A stretch of 64,000 nucleotides of DNA from Streptomyces venezuelae ATCC 10712. Its GTDB lineage: Bacteria > Actinomycetota > Actinomycetes > Streptomycetales > Streptomycetaceae. Position 1 is the stretch's first letter. Each line of letters begins with the position of its first letter. The position numbers and the translations under genes are program-made. The notes beneath the pieces were generated by a model, which saw only the letters and a program-made list of their open reading frames with translations, searched no databases and was not told the origin of the DNA. The DNA lies in assembly GCF_008639165.1 (NCBI RefSeq), contig NZ_CP029197.1, positions 5,212,001 to 5,276,000 of the forward strand, given 5' to 3'. Below, in pieces: positions 7,553 to 16,986 of this stretch.

Positions 7553-9223
7553 ATGGCCAGGGAATTCCAACGCGGCCACAAGGCCAAGATCAGTGATCTC
7601 ACCGCGGGGACCGATCTGTACGTCGGTGTCCAGATCGCGGCGCCCGGACTGACCTTCGACATCAGCTGTTTCGGACTCGACGCGGACGAGAGACTCTCCG
7701 ACGACCGCTACTTCGTCTTCTTCAACCAGCCGAAGACGCCCGAGGAGTCCGTGCAGCTGCTCGGGGCGCAGTCCGGTGACACCGAGTCGTTCCGCGTCAC
7801 CCTCGACCGCATCCCGGCGAACATCCACAAGCTGTCGTTCACCGCGACCATCGACGGCGCCGGCCAGATGTCCCAGATCGGCCCCGGCCACCTGCGGATC
7901 GTGGCGGGCGGCGAGGAGGTCGCCCGGTACGCCTTCACCGGCGCGGAGTTCACCACCGAGCGCGCGGTGATGCTCGGCGACTTCTACCTGAAGGACGTGT
8001 GGCGCTTCGCCGCCGTCGGCCAGGGCTTCGACGGCGGTCTCGACGCGCTCCTGCGGAACTTCGGCGGCGAGGTCGCCGAGGACGAGCCCGCCCAGCAGCA
8101 GGCCGCCCCCGGCTTCGCCCCGCCGCCGCAGGCGGCGGCGCCCCCGGCCTTCGGCGCCCCCGCGGCCCCGGCCCCCGCGCCCGCGTTCGGCGCACCCCCG
8201 GCGCCCGCGCCCGCTCCCGCGTTCGGCGCGCCGCAGGCCCCGCCCGCGCCGGTGCCGCCCGCGCCCGCCCAGCCGGTGCACACCGCGCCCACGATGGTCG
8301 CGCCGATGGCGCCCGCCCCGGTCCCGCCGCCCGCCCCGGCCCCCGGGCCCTACGGACAGCCGCCGCAGCAGCCCTCGTACGGCCAGGTCCCCGGCCAGCC
8401 GCCGGGCCAGTACCCCGGCCAGGCCCCGCCCCAGGCACCCGGCCAGTACCCCGGCCAGCCGCCGCAGGCCGCGCCGTACGGGCAGGCCGCCCCCGCCCCG
8501 TACGGACAGCAGCCGGCGTACGGCCAGCAGCCCGGCGTCCCGCAGGGCGTCCCGGCGACCGGCGCCGGCCTCGCCGCCGCGCTCGCGCCGTACAAGGAGA
8601 CGCCCACCGGCGCCCGTTGGACCCCGCAGAACCAGCAGCTGATGCGGGTCGACCTCGCCATGGGCGCCACGCCCGTGCTCGCCCGGCAGGGCTCCATGGT
8701 CATGTACCAGGGCAAGGTCGACTTCTCCTACAAGGGAGCCGGATTCGCCGGCCGGATCGTCGGCAACGCCACCGGCCAGGAGATGCAGCTGATGCGCTGC
8801 ACCGGCCGCGGCCAGCTCTTCCTCGCCGAGGCGGGCGCCCATCTGCACCCGATCGAGCTCCAGGGCGACGGCATCTGCGTCTCCGCGGAGAACGTCCTCG
8901 CGTTCGACGAGTCCCTGCAGTACGAGGTCCGGCGCATCGAAGGCCACGGCATCCCCGGCGGCGCCCTGTTCACCATGCAGTTCCAGGGCTCCGGCACCGT
9001 CGTCGTGAAGACCCACGGCGTGCCCGTCGTGCTGCCCGTCACGCCGACCACCTTCGCCGACTGCAACGCCGTCGTCGCCTGGTCCTCCGCGTCCCAGGTC
9101 ATCCTCTCCAGCCAGGTGCGGCTCCGCCGCAACGCCTACCCCGGCCACAGCGGGGAGACCGTCAACCTCCAGTTCCGGGGAGCCCCCGGCAACTTCATCG
9201 TCGTCCAGCCCTACGAGGTCTGA
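7553..9223 (+). CDS. TerD-AIM24 fusion protein
   Basis: 556 residues from ATG 7553. Residues 1 to about 180 are a TerD domain, with the acidic DLTAGTDLYVGV and FDISCFGLDADERL segments that bind calcium in the family. A long Pro/Ala/Gln-rich linker follows (about 185-345) with repeated AFGAP, PGQYPGQ and PYGQ units. The rest (about 350-556) is an AIM24/TIGR00266-type beta-rich domain. TerD proteins are tied to tellurite and other stress responses and, in Streptomyces, to development. AIM24 domains have no settled biochemical role in bacteria. It starts a three-gene operon; the next gene begins 15 bases after its stop. Confidence 0.88.
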   Translation: MAREFQRGHKAKISDLTAGTDLYVGVQIAAPGLTFDISCFGLDADERLSDDRYFVFFNQPKTPEESVQLLGAQSGDTESFRVTLDRIPANIHKLSFTATIDGAGQMSQIGPGHLRIVAGGEEVARYAFTGAEFTTERAVMLGDFYLKDVWRFAAVGQGFDGGLDALLRNFGGEVAEDEPAQQQAAPGFAPPPQAAAPPAFGAPAAPAPAPAFGAPPAPAPAPAFGAPQAPPAPVPPAPAQPVHTAPTMVAPMAPAPVPPPAPAPGPYGQPPQQPSYGQVPGQPPGQYPGQAPPQAPGQYPGQPPQAAPYGQAAPAPYGQQPAYGQQPGVPQGVPATGAGLAAALAPYKETPTGARWTPQNQQLMRVDLAMGATPVLARQGSMVMYQGKVDFSYKGAGFAGRIVGNATGQEMQLMRCTGRGQLFLAEAGAHLHPIELQGDGICVSAENVLAFDESLQYEVRRIEGHGIPGGALFTMQFQGSGTVVVKTHGVPVVLPVTPTTFADCNAVVAWSSASQVILSSQVRLRRNAYPGHSGETVNLQFRGAPGNFIVVQPYEV

Positions 9224-9237
9224 GGGAGCCCGAAGTC

Positions 9238-9918
9238 ATGAACCAGCAACTCGCGGGCTACGCCCCGACCCCCGTCGCGGCCCGGATGGAGAACCACGGC
9301 CGCACCATGCTCCGGGTGGCCATGGCCTCCGGCCAGGACCTCTACGCCCGGTCCGGCTCGATGGTCTCCTACGAGGGCTACATCACCTACGAGCCCAACC
9401 CGCCCGCCGTCCGCCAGGTCGCCCAGCAGTGGGTCACCGGCGAAGGCGCGCCGATCATGAAGTGCTCCGGCGACGGACTGCTCTACCTCGCCGACTACGG
9501 CGCCGACGTCGTCGTGATCAACCTCCAGAACGACTCGATCTCGGTCAACGGCACCAACCTCCTCGCCTTCGACGCCCACCTCCAGTGGGGCGTCGAGCGG
9601 GTCAAGGGACTCGCCAAGTTCGCCGGGCAGGGCCTGTTCAACGTGGAGATCGCCGGCACCGGCTGGGTCGCGCTGACCTCGCGCGGCACGCCGATCGTCG
9701 TCGACTGCGGCCGCGGCGACGACGAGACCTACGTCGACCCCGACGCGCTCGTCGCCTGGTCGCCGTCGCTCAAGGTCAAGGGCAAGCGCAGCTTCAAGGC
9801 GTCCTCCCTCATCGGGCGGGGCAGCGGCGAGGCATTCCAGATGGCCTTCTCGGGCCAGGGCATCGTCGTCGTACAGCCGAGCGAGGACAGCACCGACCGC
9901 CTGCGGGTCCGGGGCTGA
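9238..9918 (+). CDS. AIM24 family protein, second operon copy
   Basis: 226 residues with a GGGAGCC ribosome-binding site ten bases before ATG 9238. It consists almost entirely of the AIM24 beta-solenoid-like domain seen at the C-terminus of the upstream fusion (compare GSMVSYEG and GIVVVQPSE). No signal peptide or membrane segment. It probably works with its two paralogues, perhaps as a hetero-oligomer. That is inferred from the tight spacing. Confidence 0.85.
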   Translation: MNQQLAGYAPTPVAARMENHGRTMLRVAMASGQDLYARSGSMVSYEGYITYEPNPPAVRQVAQQWVTGEGAPIMKCSGDGLLYLADYGADVVVINLQNDSISVNGTNLLAFDAHLQWGVERVKGLAKFAGQGLFNVEIAGTGWVALTSRGTPIVVDCGRGDDETYVDPDALVAWSPSLKVKGKRSFKASSLIGRGSGEAFQMAFSGQGIVVVQPSEDSTDRLRVRG

Positions 9919-9937
9919 GGGGGAGCGAGAACACACC

Positions 9938-10693
9938 ATGCAGAGCCCGCTTTTCAACCACGCCGAACAGCAGAGCCAGGAGCGGTACGTCATCCAGAAC
10001 CCGCAGCTCCTGCGGGTCAGCCTCACCGGGCAGGACGACGTCCTGGCCCGCAAGGGCGCCATGGTCGCGTACCAGGGACTCGTCGACTTCGACGGCGAGT
10101 ACAAGACCCCCAACCAGCGGCGGGCCCAGGCCCGCACCGGCGAGGGCCTGGACCTGATGCGCTGCTCCGGCCAGGGCACGGTCTACTTCGCCAACCTCGC
10201 CCAGTACGTCCACGTCGTGGACGTCGACCAGGAGGGCCTGACCGTCGACAGCGCGTACGTCCTGGCGCTCGACTCGACCCTCCACACCGAGGTCATCGCC
10301 GTCGACAGCCAGTACGGCGTCTCCGGCACCGGCAAGTACCAGCTCAACATCTCCGGCCGCGGCAAGGTCGCCCTGATGACCTCGGGGCAGCCGCTGATGA
10401 TGCACGTCACGCCCGACAAGTACGTCAGCGTCGACGCGGACGCGATCGTCGCCTGGTCCACCGGGCTGCGCGTCCAGATGCAGGCGCAGACGCACAACTC
10501 CAGCGTCCGCACCCGCCGCGGCAACACCGGCGAGGGCTGGGAGCTCAGCTTCCTCGGCCAGGGCTTCGCGCTCGTCCAGCCCAGCGAGGTCATGCCCCCG
10601 CAGAACGCGGCCATCGGCCAGGGCATCGCCGCCCAGTTCGGCGCGGGCCAGCACGGCTCCCACGCCCAGAACCAGAACAACGCCTGGAACTAG
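9938..10693 (+). CDS. AIM24 family protein, third operon copy
   Basis: 251 residues from ATG 9938, 19 bases after the previous stop, with GGGGGAG upstream. An AIM24 domain (KGAMVAYQG, GFALVQPSE) is followed by a short Gln/Ala/Asn-rich tail. The three AIM24 modules in this operon share the same landmarks but have diverged clearly, which suggests old duplications with division of labour. A very strong hairpin ends the operon. Confidence 0.85.
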   Translation: MQSPLFNHAEQQSQERYVIQNPQLLRVSLTGQDDVLARKGAMVAYQGLVDFDGEYKTPNQRRAQARTGEGLDLMRCSGQGTVYFANLAQYVHVVDVDQEGLTVDSAYVLALDSTLHTEVIAVDSQYGVSGTGKYQLNISGRGKVALMTSGQPLMMHVTPDKYVSVDADAIVAWSTGLRVQMQAQTHNSSVRTRRGNTGEGWELSFLGQGFALVQPSEVMPPQNAAIGQGIAAQFGAGQHGSHAQNQNNAWN

Positions 10694-10703
10694 GCACACG
10701 CAC

Positions 10704-10745
10704 GGAAAGGGGGGCGGTCGCCGGATGGCGACCGCCCCCCTTTCC
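10704..10745 (+). terminator. 19-bp bidirectional terminator
   Basis: A perfect 19-bp stem (10704-10722 with 10727-10745) encloses a GGAT loop between the convergent AIM24 and NUDIX genes. The stem opens with GGAAAG and closes with CTTTCC, giving short U-rich ends in both directions. Confidence 0.85.
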
Positions 10746-10753
10746 ATGTCCCG

Positions 10754-11275
10754 CTACAGGCGCGCCAGCGTGCTCTCCAGGAGACGGACCACCGACGTGT
10801 CCGCCACGCCCGCCACCTCCTCGTACGCGAACCAGCGCAGGTCAAGGGACTCCTCGCTGATCTGCTCCACCGCGCCCGCCGGAGCCAGTGCCGCGTACTG
10901 CACGTCCAGGTGCCAGTGGCACGGCGCCGGGATCGGATGCCGGTCGAGCCGCACCGGACCGCCCGGCAGCAGGGTCAGCCCGGAGATCCCCGACTCCTCG
11001 GCGGCCTCCCGCAGCGCGGCCGCCTCCACGGTCTCGTCACCCGCCTCGCAGTGACCGCCCATCTGCAGCCACATGCCCAGCTTCTTGTGCAGGGTCAGCA
11101 GCACCCGCCCGCTCACCGGGTCGACCACCAGCGCGCTGGAGGTCAGGTGCCCCGCCTGACAGGGCTTGTACATGCCGTCCGGATGCGCGTCCAGGTGCGC
11201 CAGATACAGGTCGCGCAGCTCCGGCTGGTCCCCGTACTCCTTGAGCACCAGGACCGCGTCGTCGTACAGAGTCAC
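10754..11275 (-). CDS. NUDIX hydrolase
   Basis: 173 residues. The GTG at 11275 overlaps the stop of the upstream zincin gene (GTGA), so the two are translationally coupled. The NUDIX box is complete: GGHCEAGDETVEAAALREAA followed by EESG, matching Gx5Ex7REUxEExGU. The family cleaves nucleoside diphosphates linked to another moiety, for house-cleaning or signalling; the substrate cannot be read from the sequence. Cytoplasmic. Confidence 0.88.
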   Translation of the reverse strand: MTLYDDAVLVLKEYGDQPELRDLYLAHLDAHPDGMYKPCQAGHLTSSALVVDPVSGRVLLTLHKKLGMWLQMGGHCEAGDETVEAAALREAAEESGISGLTLLPGGPVRLDRHPIPAPCHWHLDVQYAALAPAGAVEQISEESLDLRWFAYEEVAGVADTSVVRLLESTLARL

Positions 11276-12705
11276 GCCTTGCCGTCCCCGTCCTCGGGGG
11301 CATCGCCCTTCGCCGCCTCGCCGAGCATCTTGTCGATCTCGGAGAAGTCCAGGTGCTCGCGGTGCACGAAGCCGTCCGGGTCGTCCAGATCGGTCGCCGT
11401 CGGCAGCATGTCCGGGTGCTCCCACAGACCGTCCCGGCCGTCCACACCGCGCGCGTCGGTCAGCGAGGCCCACAGGCGCGCCGCGTCCCGCAGCCGCCGC
11501 GGCCGCAGTTCCAGACCGATCAGCGTCGCGAAGGTCTGCTCGGCGGGGCCGCCCGAGGCCCGGCGCCTGCGCAGCGTCTCGCGCAGCGCGTCCGCCGAGG
11601 TCAGCCGCGACTTCGCGGCCTCGTGGACCACCGCGTCCACCCAGCCCTCGACCAGCGCGAGCGCCGTCTCCAGACGGGCCAGGGCCGCCTTCTGCTCGGG
11701 GGTGTCCTCCGGCTGGAACATGCCCTGCTGGAGCGCCTCCTGAAGCTGCTCCGGATGCGTCGGGTCCAGCTGGCCCACCGCCTCCTCCAGCTTCGAGGTG
11801 TCGACCTTGATCCCCCGCGCGTACCCCTCGACCGCGCCGAACAGATGCGCCCGCAGCCACGGCACGTGCGCGAAGAGACGCTGGTGGGCCGCCTCGCGCA
11901 GGGCCAGGTAGAGCCGCACCTCGTCGGACGGCACGCCCAGGTCCTTGCCGAAGGCCTCGACGTTCAGCGGGAGCAGCGCGGCCCGTCCGGCCGGGCCGAG
12001 CGGCAGGCCCACGTCGGTCGAGCCGACGACCTCACCGGCGAGCGCGCCCACGGCCTGACCGATCTGCTGGCCGAACATGGCGCCGCCCATGGAGCGCATC
12101 ATGCCGATCAGCGGGCCCGCCATGGCCTGCATCTCCTCGGGCAGGACGTCGCCCATCGCCGTGCCGACCCGCTCGGCGACCGGGTCCACGAGCTGCTGCC
12201 ACGCCGGCAGCGTGGCCTCGACCCACTCGGCGCGGCTCCACGCCACGGCCGTGCTCGCGCCCGAGGGCAGCGAGGTCACGCCGTCCAGCCACAGGTCGGC
12301 GAGGCGCACGGCCTCCTCGACCGCCGCCTTCTCCGCCGGGCCCACGCTGGCGTCCTTGGTGCCGTCGGCGGTGCCCTGGGCGACCACCTGGCGGGCGATC
12401 TGCTTGGCCATGTCCCAGTTCACGGGACCGCCCTCGTAGCTCAGCATCTGCCCGAGCTGCTGGAAGGCCGCACCCAGATCGTTGGGGTTCAGCGAGCCGA
12501 ACATCGCCGCGAAGGGGTTGTCCGCGCCACCGGGACCGCCCATGCCGGGCAGCCCGCCGAAGCCGAACGGGTTCGCGCCGAACGGATTGCCACCGCCCTG
12601 GCCACCGGACCCCTGGCCACCTCCGGCGGGGTCCTTCTTCTTGCCCTCGTCGCCGTTCTCCGGCTCCTCCGGCGGAAGGCCGAATCCGAATGGGGTGTCA
12701 CTCAC
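11272..12705 (-). CDS. Zinc-dependent metalloprotease, DUF2342/zincin_2 family
   Basis: 477 residues from GTG 12705 with GAGGAAA eight bases upstream. A Gly/Pro/Asn-rich N-terminus (about 75 residues with FGFGG and NPFGANPF units) precedes a helical domain containing the family zinc region ALREAAHQRLFAHVPW. This is a variant of HExxH, in which a conserved EAAH replaces it. The role of the family is unsettled; some members are annotated as F420-associated. It is the first gene of a pair with the NUDIX hydrolase. Confidence 0.82.
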   Translation of the reverse strand: MSDTPFGFGLPPEEPENGDEGKKKDPAGGGQGSGGQGGGNPFGANPFGFGGLPGMGGPGGADNPFAAMFGSLNPNDLGAAFQQLGQMLSYEGGPVNWDMAKQIARQVVAQGTADGTKDASVGPAEKAAVEEAVRLADLWLDGVTSLPSGASTAVAWSRAEWVEATLPAWQQLVDPVAERVGTAMGDVLPEEMQAMAGPLIGMMRSMGGAMFGQQIGQAVGALAGEVVGSTDVGLPLGPAGRAALLPLNVEAFGKDLGVPSDEVRLYLALREAAHQRLFAHVPWLRAHLFGAVEGYARGIKVDTSKLEEAVGQLDPTHPEQLQEALQQGMFQPEDTPEQKAALARLETALALVEGWVDAVVHEAAKSRLTSADALRETLRRRRASGGPAEQTFATLIGLELRPRRLRDAARLWASLTDARGVDGRDGLWEHPDMLPTATDLDDPDGFVHREHLDFSEIDKMLGEAAKGDAPEDGDGKA

Positions 12706-12919
12706 AGGTTTCCTCGGCTCGTAGGGCCGCCGGCCTCCTGCCGACGGCGACTGCCCGACCAGGGCCTGCCCAGGCAGGCCCCGCACACCACCAGCGTAGA
12801 CATCCGGGCCGGAAATGGGCTCGGTGCTCCGCCGGGCCGTGCCCTGCGGCAGGATGGACGCCACCTGGTCCGTACGCGTCATGCGCGTCCGTACTGAAGA
12901 CAACCGCTGGAGACGCCCG

Positions 12920-14029
12920 GTGAGTTCCCCAGATCCTCAGGTTCGCGGAGCGCGAAACCACTCAACCCGGTCCGCCGTGCGCGGACCCGTCGTCGCGGTC
13001 ACCGGTGCCGCTTCCGGCGTCGGTGACCTGCTGACCAGGCGCCTCGCCGCGTCCGACGAGATCAAGAAGGTCGTCGCGATCGACGAGCGCCGGGGCGAGG
13101 TCGCCGAGGCGCAGTGGCACATCCTCGACGTGCGCGACCCGGCCATCGCCGAGAAGCTCCGGGGCGCCGACGTCGTCGTGCACCTCGCCGTCGACCTCGA
13201 CCTGGAGACCGACCCCGCCGCCCGGACGGCCTACAACGTGCGCGGCACCCAGACCGTGCTGACCGCGGCGGCCGCCGCCGGGGTCCACCGGGTCGTGCTG
13301 TGCACCTCGGCGATGGTCTACGGAGCCCTGCCCGACAACGACATCCCGCTCTCCGAGGACGCCGAGCTGCGGGCCACGGCCGAGGCGACCGGTGTGGGCG
13401 ACATGCTGGAGATCGAGCGCCTCGGCCGCCGGGCCCCCCGCGCACACCCCGGCCTCAACGTCACCGTCGTCCGCCCGGCCGTCCTCGTCGGCGGTACGGA
13501 CACGGCGCTGACCCGCTACTTCGAGTCGCCGCGGCTGCTCGTCGTCGCCGGGTCCCGGCCCACCTGGCAGTTCTGCCACGTGGAGGACCTGGTCAGCGCC
13601 CTGGAGTACGCGGCCCTCGAGAAGGTCGACGGGGAGTTCGCGGTGGGCTGCGAGGGCTGGCTCGAGCAGGAGGAGGTCGAGGAGCTCTCCGGCATCCGGC
13701 GCATGGAGCTGCCCTCCGCCGTCGCCCTCGGCGCGGCGGCCCGCCTCCACCGCATCGGCCTGACACCGTCCCCGGCGGGCGACCTCGCGTACACGATGCA
13801 CCCGTGGGTGGTCAGCGTCGGACGGCTGCACGACGCCGGCTGGCGGCCGAAGTGGACGAACGAGGAGGTGCTCGCCGCGCTCCTGGAGGAGGTCGAGGGC
13901 CGCCACACCGTCGCCGGCCGCCGGCTCGGCCGCAAGGACGCCACGGCGGCGGGCGCGGCCGGTGCGACGGTGGCCCTCCTCGGCACGGCCGCGCTGGTCC
14001 GGCAGATGCGGAAGCGGCGCGGGATCTGA
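12920..14029 (+). CDS. NAD-dependent epimerase/dehydratase (extended SDR)
   Basis: 369 residues from GTG 12920 (GGAGA seven bases upstream). It has an N-terminal Rossmann motif VVAVTGAASGVGDLL, acidic VAIDERRG after the second strand, and the segment LCTSAMVYGALPD where the active-site tyrosine of extended SDRs lies. The expected downstream YxxxK is not evident, so catalysis may be altered. The C-terminus ends in a hydrophobic segment and a basic tail (VALLGTAALVRQMRKRRG), suggesting membrane anchoring. It is divergent from the zincin gene. Substrate unknown. Confidence 0.8.
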   Translation: MSSPDPQVRGARNHSTRSAVRGPVVAVTGAASGVGDLLTRRLAASDEIKKVVAIDERRGEVAEAQWHILDVRDPAIAEKLRGADVVVHLAVDLDLETDPAARTAYNVRGTQTVLTAAAAAGVHRVVLCTSAMVYGALPDNDIPLSEDAELRATAEATGVGDMLEIERLGRRAPRAHPGLNVTVVRPAVLVGGTDTALTRYFESPRLLVVAGSRPTWQFCHVEDLVSALEYAALEKVDGEFAVGCEGWLEQEEVEELSGIRRMELPSAVALGAAARLHRIGLTPSPAGDLAYTMHPWVVSVGRLHDAGWRPKWTNEEVLAALLEEVEGRHTVAGRRLGRKDATAAGAAGATVALLGTAALVRQMRKRRGI

Positions 14030-14044
14030 CCCGGCCCGGCCGGC

Positions 14045-14089
14045 CGGTCGGCGGCCCCTGTAGGACCCTCCTACGGGCGGCGCCGACCG
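14045..14089 (+). terminator. Compound hairpin after the SDR gene
   Basis: An outer 9-bp stem, CGGTCGGCG (14045-14053) with CGCCGACCG (14081-14089), encloses an inner stem built from TGTAGGA and TCCTACG around CCC. It sits 16 bases after the SDR stop and before moaE. Confidence 0.65.
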
Positions 14090-14141
14090 CCGGTCGAAAC
14101 CGCTATTCCGGTATCTCGCGCGCGTGCGGCACGATGGGCTC

Positions 14142-14603
<462 letters not shown>

Positions 14604-14610
14604 AGCCCGC

Positions 14611-14656
14611 CACCCTTAGCGTGGGGGTCCCCCCGGCCGAAGGCTGGGGGAGGGTG
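14611..14656. repeat. REP-like palindromic intergenic element
   Basis: An imperfect palindrome: CACCCT (14611-14616) pairs with AGGGTG (14651-14656). Inside, CCCCCC-GGCC-GA-AGGC-T-GGGGG forms a second stem. This type of GGGGGTCCCCC...GGGGGAG element recurs between genes in Streptomyces. It probably also acts as the moaE terminator. Confidence 0.6.
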
Positions 14657-14817
14657 GGTGCTTGCTGAGGCCCCCTGGCGACCCGGGTCGCGCGCAAGGC
14701 GGCGCGCCGACGGGGTGTAGCCGAACGCCCGATTTGCGTAACCGCCCCCCAGGCGCGAGCGTTGGTCTCACAGATGACACAGTCTGCTGATCAACTCACT
14801 GGGGATGGGAGGTCGGG

Positions 14818-15048
14818 ATGGCAGCGCTGGCCTGGTTGCTGATTCCGCTTTTCGCAGTCGTCGGCGCGGCGATATGGGGAAGCTGGGCTTCGAGGAACAA
14901 GACCATAGGTGACGTGGCCGAACTCGCCGGCTACGCACGCTTCCGGGACGCGATGGAACGCGCCCACACCCCGACCCCCGATTCCGCTCGGGCCGAGCTC
15001 GAACCGGCCGCCTCGACGGGCGGTGCCGCCACCTCGCCGTCGAGCTGA
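14818..15048 (+). CDS. Small membrane-anchored protein
   Basis: 76 residues from ATG 14818 with a GGGATGGGAGG ribosome-binding region. The N-terminal helix (LAWLLIPLFAVVGAAIWG) is hydrophobic and could be a membrane anchor or uncleaved signal. It is followed by a short charged helix (DVAELAGYARFRDAMERA) and a disordered Ala/Thr/Ser tail. No family is recognised. It is 66 bases upstream of the PDZ protease and may be co-transcribed with it. Confidence 0.72.
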   Translation: MAALAWLLIPLFAVVGAAIWGSWASRNKTIGDVAELAGYARFRDAMERAHTPTPDSARAELEPAASTGGAATSPSS

Positions 15049-15114
15049 GGCCCGCCCCCTCGTACGGACCCGCCCCAGGGGTGCACCCACAGACGAGTCC
15101 CGTACTGTCGTTCC

Positions 15115-16203
15115 ATGCCACGCCGCACCGCGACGATGCTCGCCTCCACCCTGGTCCTGATCTGTCTGCTCATCGCAGGCGTCCTGATCCCGGTGCCGTA
15201 CGCGGAGATGAGCCCGGGGCCCACGGTCAACACCCTCGGCGAGGCCAGGGGAGAGCCCGTCCTGCACATCTCGGGACGGAAGACCTACCCGACCGACGGG
15301 CACCTCAACATGACGACGGTCCGCGTCACCAGCGCGGACTACAAGATGAACGCCGTCGAAGCCGTGTACGGCTGGCTGGCCCACGACAACGTGGTGGTGC
15401 CGCACGACACGCTCTACCCGGACGGCAAGACCGAGGAGGAGTCGAGCCAGGAGAACGCGGAGGAGTTCAGCCAGTCCCAGGAGAGCGCCAAGGTGGCCGC
15501 CCTCAAGGAGCTGAACATCCCGGTCGTCTCCCGGGTCGTCGTCGGTTCGGTGGTCAAGGGCTCGCCCTCCGAGGGCAAGCTGCACGCCGGTGACGTGATC
15601 AAGGCCGTCAACGGGGTGGCGATCACCGACCAGGCCGACGTCGCCAAGCAGGTCGTCAAGCGCAAGCCCGGCCAGGACGTCGAGTTCACGATCGTCCCCG
15701 CCAAGGAGGCGGCCGCGGCCGAGAAGGCGCGCAAGGAGCCCACCGTCACCCGGAAGGTGGTCATCACGACCACCACGTCCGAGGAGGGCGACCGCGCCGT
15801 CGTCGGCATCCAGGCCGGCACCGACCACGTCTTCCCGTTCACCATCGACATCAACCTGGCCGACGTCGGCGGGCCCAGCGCCGGACTGATGTTCGCCCTC
15901 GGCATCGTCGACAAGCTCACCCCGGAGAGCCTCACCGGCGGCCGGTTCATCGCCGGCACCGGCACCATCGACGACGAGGGCAAGGTCGGCCCGATCGGCG
16001 GCATCGAGATGAAGCTGGTCGGCGCCCGCAAGGCCGGCGCCCAGTACTTCCTCACCCCGGCCGACAACTGCGAGAACGCCGCGCGGGACACCCCGGACGG
16101 GCTCACCCTCGTCAAGGTGAACACCATCGACGACGCCACGAAGTCGCTGGAGAAGCTCCGCGCGGGCGACACCACGTCCCTGCCGAGCTGCTCGAAGAGC
16201 TGA
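15115..16203 (+). CDS. PDZ domain, Lon-like (S16) membrane-anchored serine protease, YlbL type
   Basis: 362 residues. Residues 1-30 form a signal anchor (LASTLVLICLLIAGVLIPVP). A PDZ domain follows around 135-215 (VVVGSVVKGSPSEGKLHAGD). A Lon-type S16 protease domain occupies about 235-350, with the nucleophile in VGGPSAGLMFALG and the general-base lysine in GGIEMKLVGARKAG. The family is extracytoplasmic and takes part in membrane-side protein quality control. Substrates are unknown. Strong hairpin after the stop. Confidence 0.9.
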   Translation: MPRRTATMLASTLVLICLLIAGVLIPVPYAEMSPGPTVNTLGEARGEPVLHISGRKTYPTDGHLNMTTVRVTSADYKMNAVEAVYGWLAHDNVVVPHDTLYPDGKTEEESSQENAEEFSQSQESAKVAALKELNIPVVSRVVVGSVVKGSPSEGKLHAGDVIKAVNGVAITDQADVAKQVVKRKPGQDVEFTIVPAKEAAAAEKARKEPTVTRKVVITTTTSEEGDRAVVGIQAGTDHVFPFTIDINLADVGGPSAGLMFALGIVDKLTPESLTGGRFIAGTGTIDDEGKVGPIGGIEMKLVGARKAGAQYFLTPADNCENAARDTPDGLTLVKVNTIDDATKSLEKLRAGDTTSLPSCSKS

Positions 16204-16267
16204 GCACGCGCGCGGAGGCACGGAGAACGCGTCCGCACGGAGGTGCGACGCACGCGGGGGTACGCGA

Positions 16268-16300
16268 AGGGGCGCCCGGTCGACAGGACCGGGCGCCCCT
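16268..16300 (+). terminator. Bidirectional hairpin between convergent genes
   Basis: A 14-bp perfect stem, AGGGGCGCCCGGTC (16268-16281) with GACCGGGCGCCCCT (16287-16300), and a 5-nt loop, between the protease and the PPA1309-type gene. Confidence 0.8.
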
Positions 16301-16311
16301 CCGCGTACGGC

Positions 16312-16863
16312 TCAGCTCTCGAAGGTCGCCTTCAGCGCCTCCGCGAGGCCCGGCACCAGGTCGGGGCCGGTCAGGACCTCGGTCGCGGTGTCCTTCTCGC
16401 GCAGCCGGATCGCCGCCTCGCGGGCGCCGCCGCGCAGCACCGCCACGGTCATCCGGACCTCCTGGCGGTCCGGGTGGGCGGCCACCCACTTGGCGAGCTG
16501 CTTCTCGTTCAGGCCCTGCGGGACCTGCGCCTCGGCCGAAGGGGGCAGCATGAGCCGCTCCACGGTGAGGGCGCAGCCTGCCACGCCGGGCGGCCAGGCG
16601 ATCGTGCCGAGGAATTCGTCGAGGGGCTTCCCGCGCGGCAGCTTCTCCTGCTCGATCGGGGTGTAGGCGGTGGCGTCGTCACCCAGGCCCAGCTGGGAGG
16701 CGAGCGCGGGTTCCTTGGCGCGCAGCCGTGCGGTGTCGACCAGGGCGAAGAGGCGGGCCGGCTGGTCCCAGCCGAGGCCCGCCGCGTACTCGTCGATCTC
16801 GAGCACCGCGCGGGTGAGGGGGCTCGCGGCCATCGCCGGGCCGGAGGGGGAAACGTTGGACAT
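16312..16863 (-). CDS. PPA1309-family hypothetical protein
   Basis: 183 residues from ATG 16863. A soluble, mixed helix/strand protein with FALVDTARLRAKEP near the N-terminus and the conserved-looking ALTVERLMLPPSAEAQVP in the middle. The family is common in actinobacteria and without assigned function. It is divergent from the UPF0182 gene, whose start is about 120 bases away. Confidence 0.8.
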   Translation of the reverse strand: MSNVSPSGPAMAASPLTRAVLEIDEYAAGLGWDQPARLFALVDTARLRAKEPALASQLGLGDDATAYTPIEQEKLPRGKPLDEFLGTIAWPPGVAGCALTVERLMLPPSAEAQVPQGLNEKQLAKWVAAHPDRQEVRMTVAVLRGGAREAAIRLREKDTATEVLTGPDLVPGLAEALKATFES

Positions 16864-16986
16864 GACCAATATCCTGCCTCCTCTTCCCCGGAACACGGGA
16901 ACTAGGTAAAGCCTCAGTAAGTTGCATCAGTGGGCTCTACGATCGCGGGGCCTGCTTTCAGACGCATCAACATCGAGGGGCGCACG

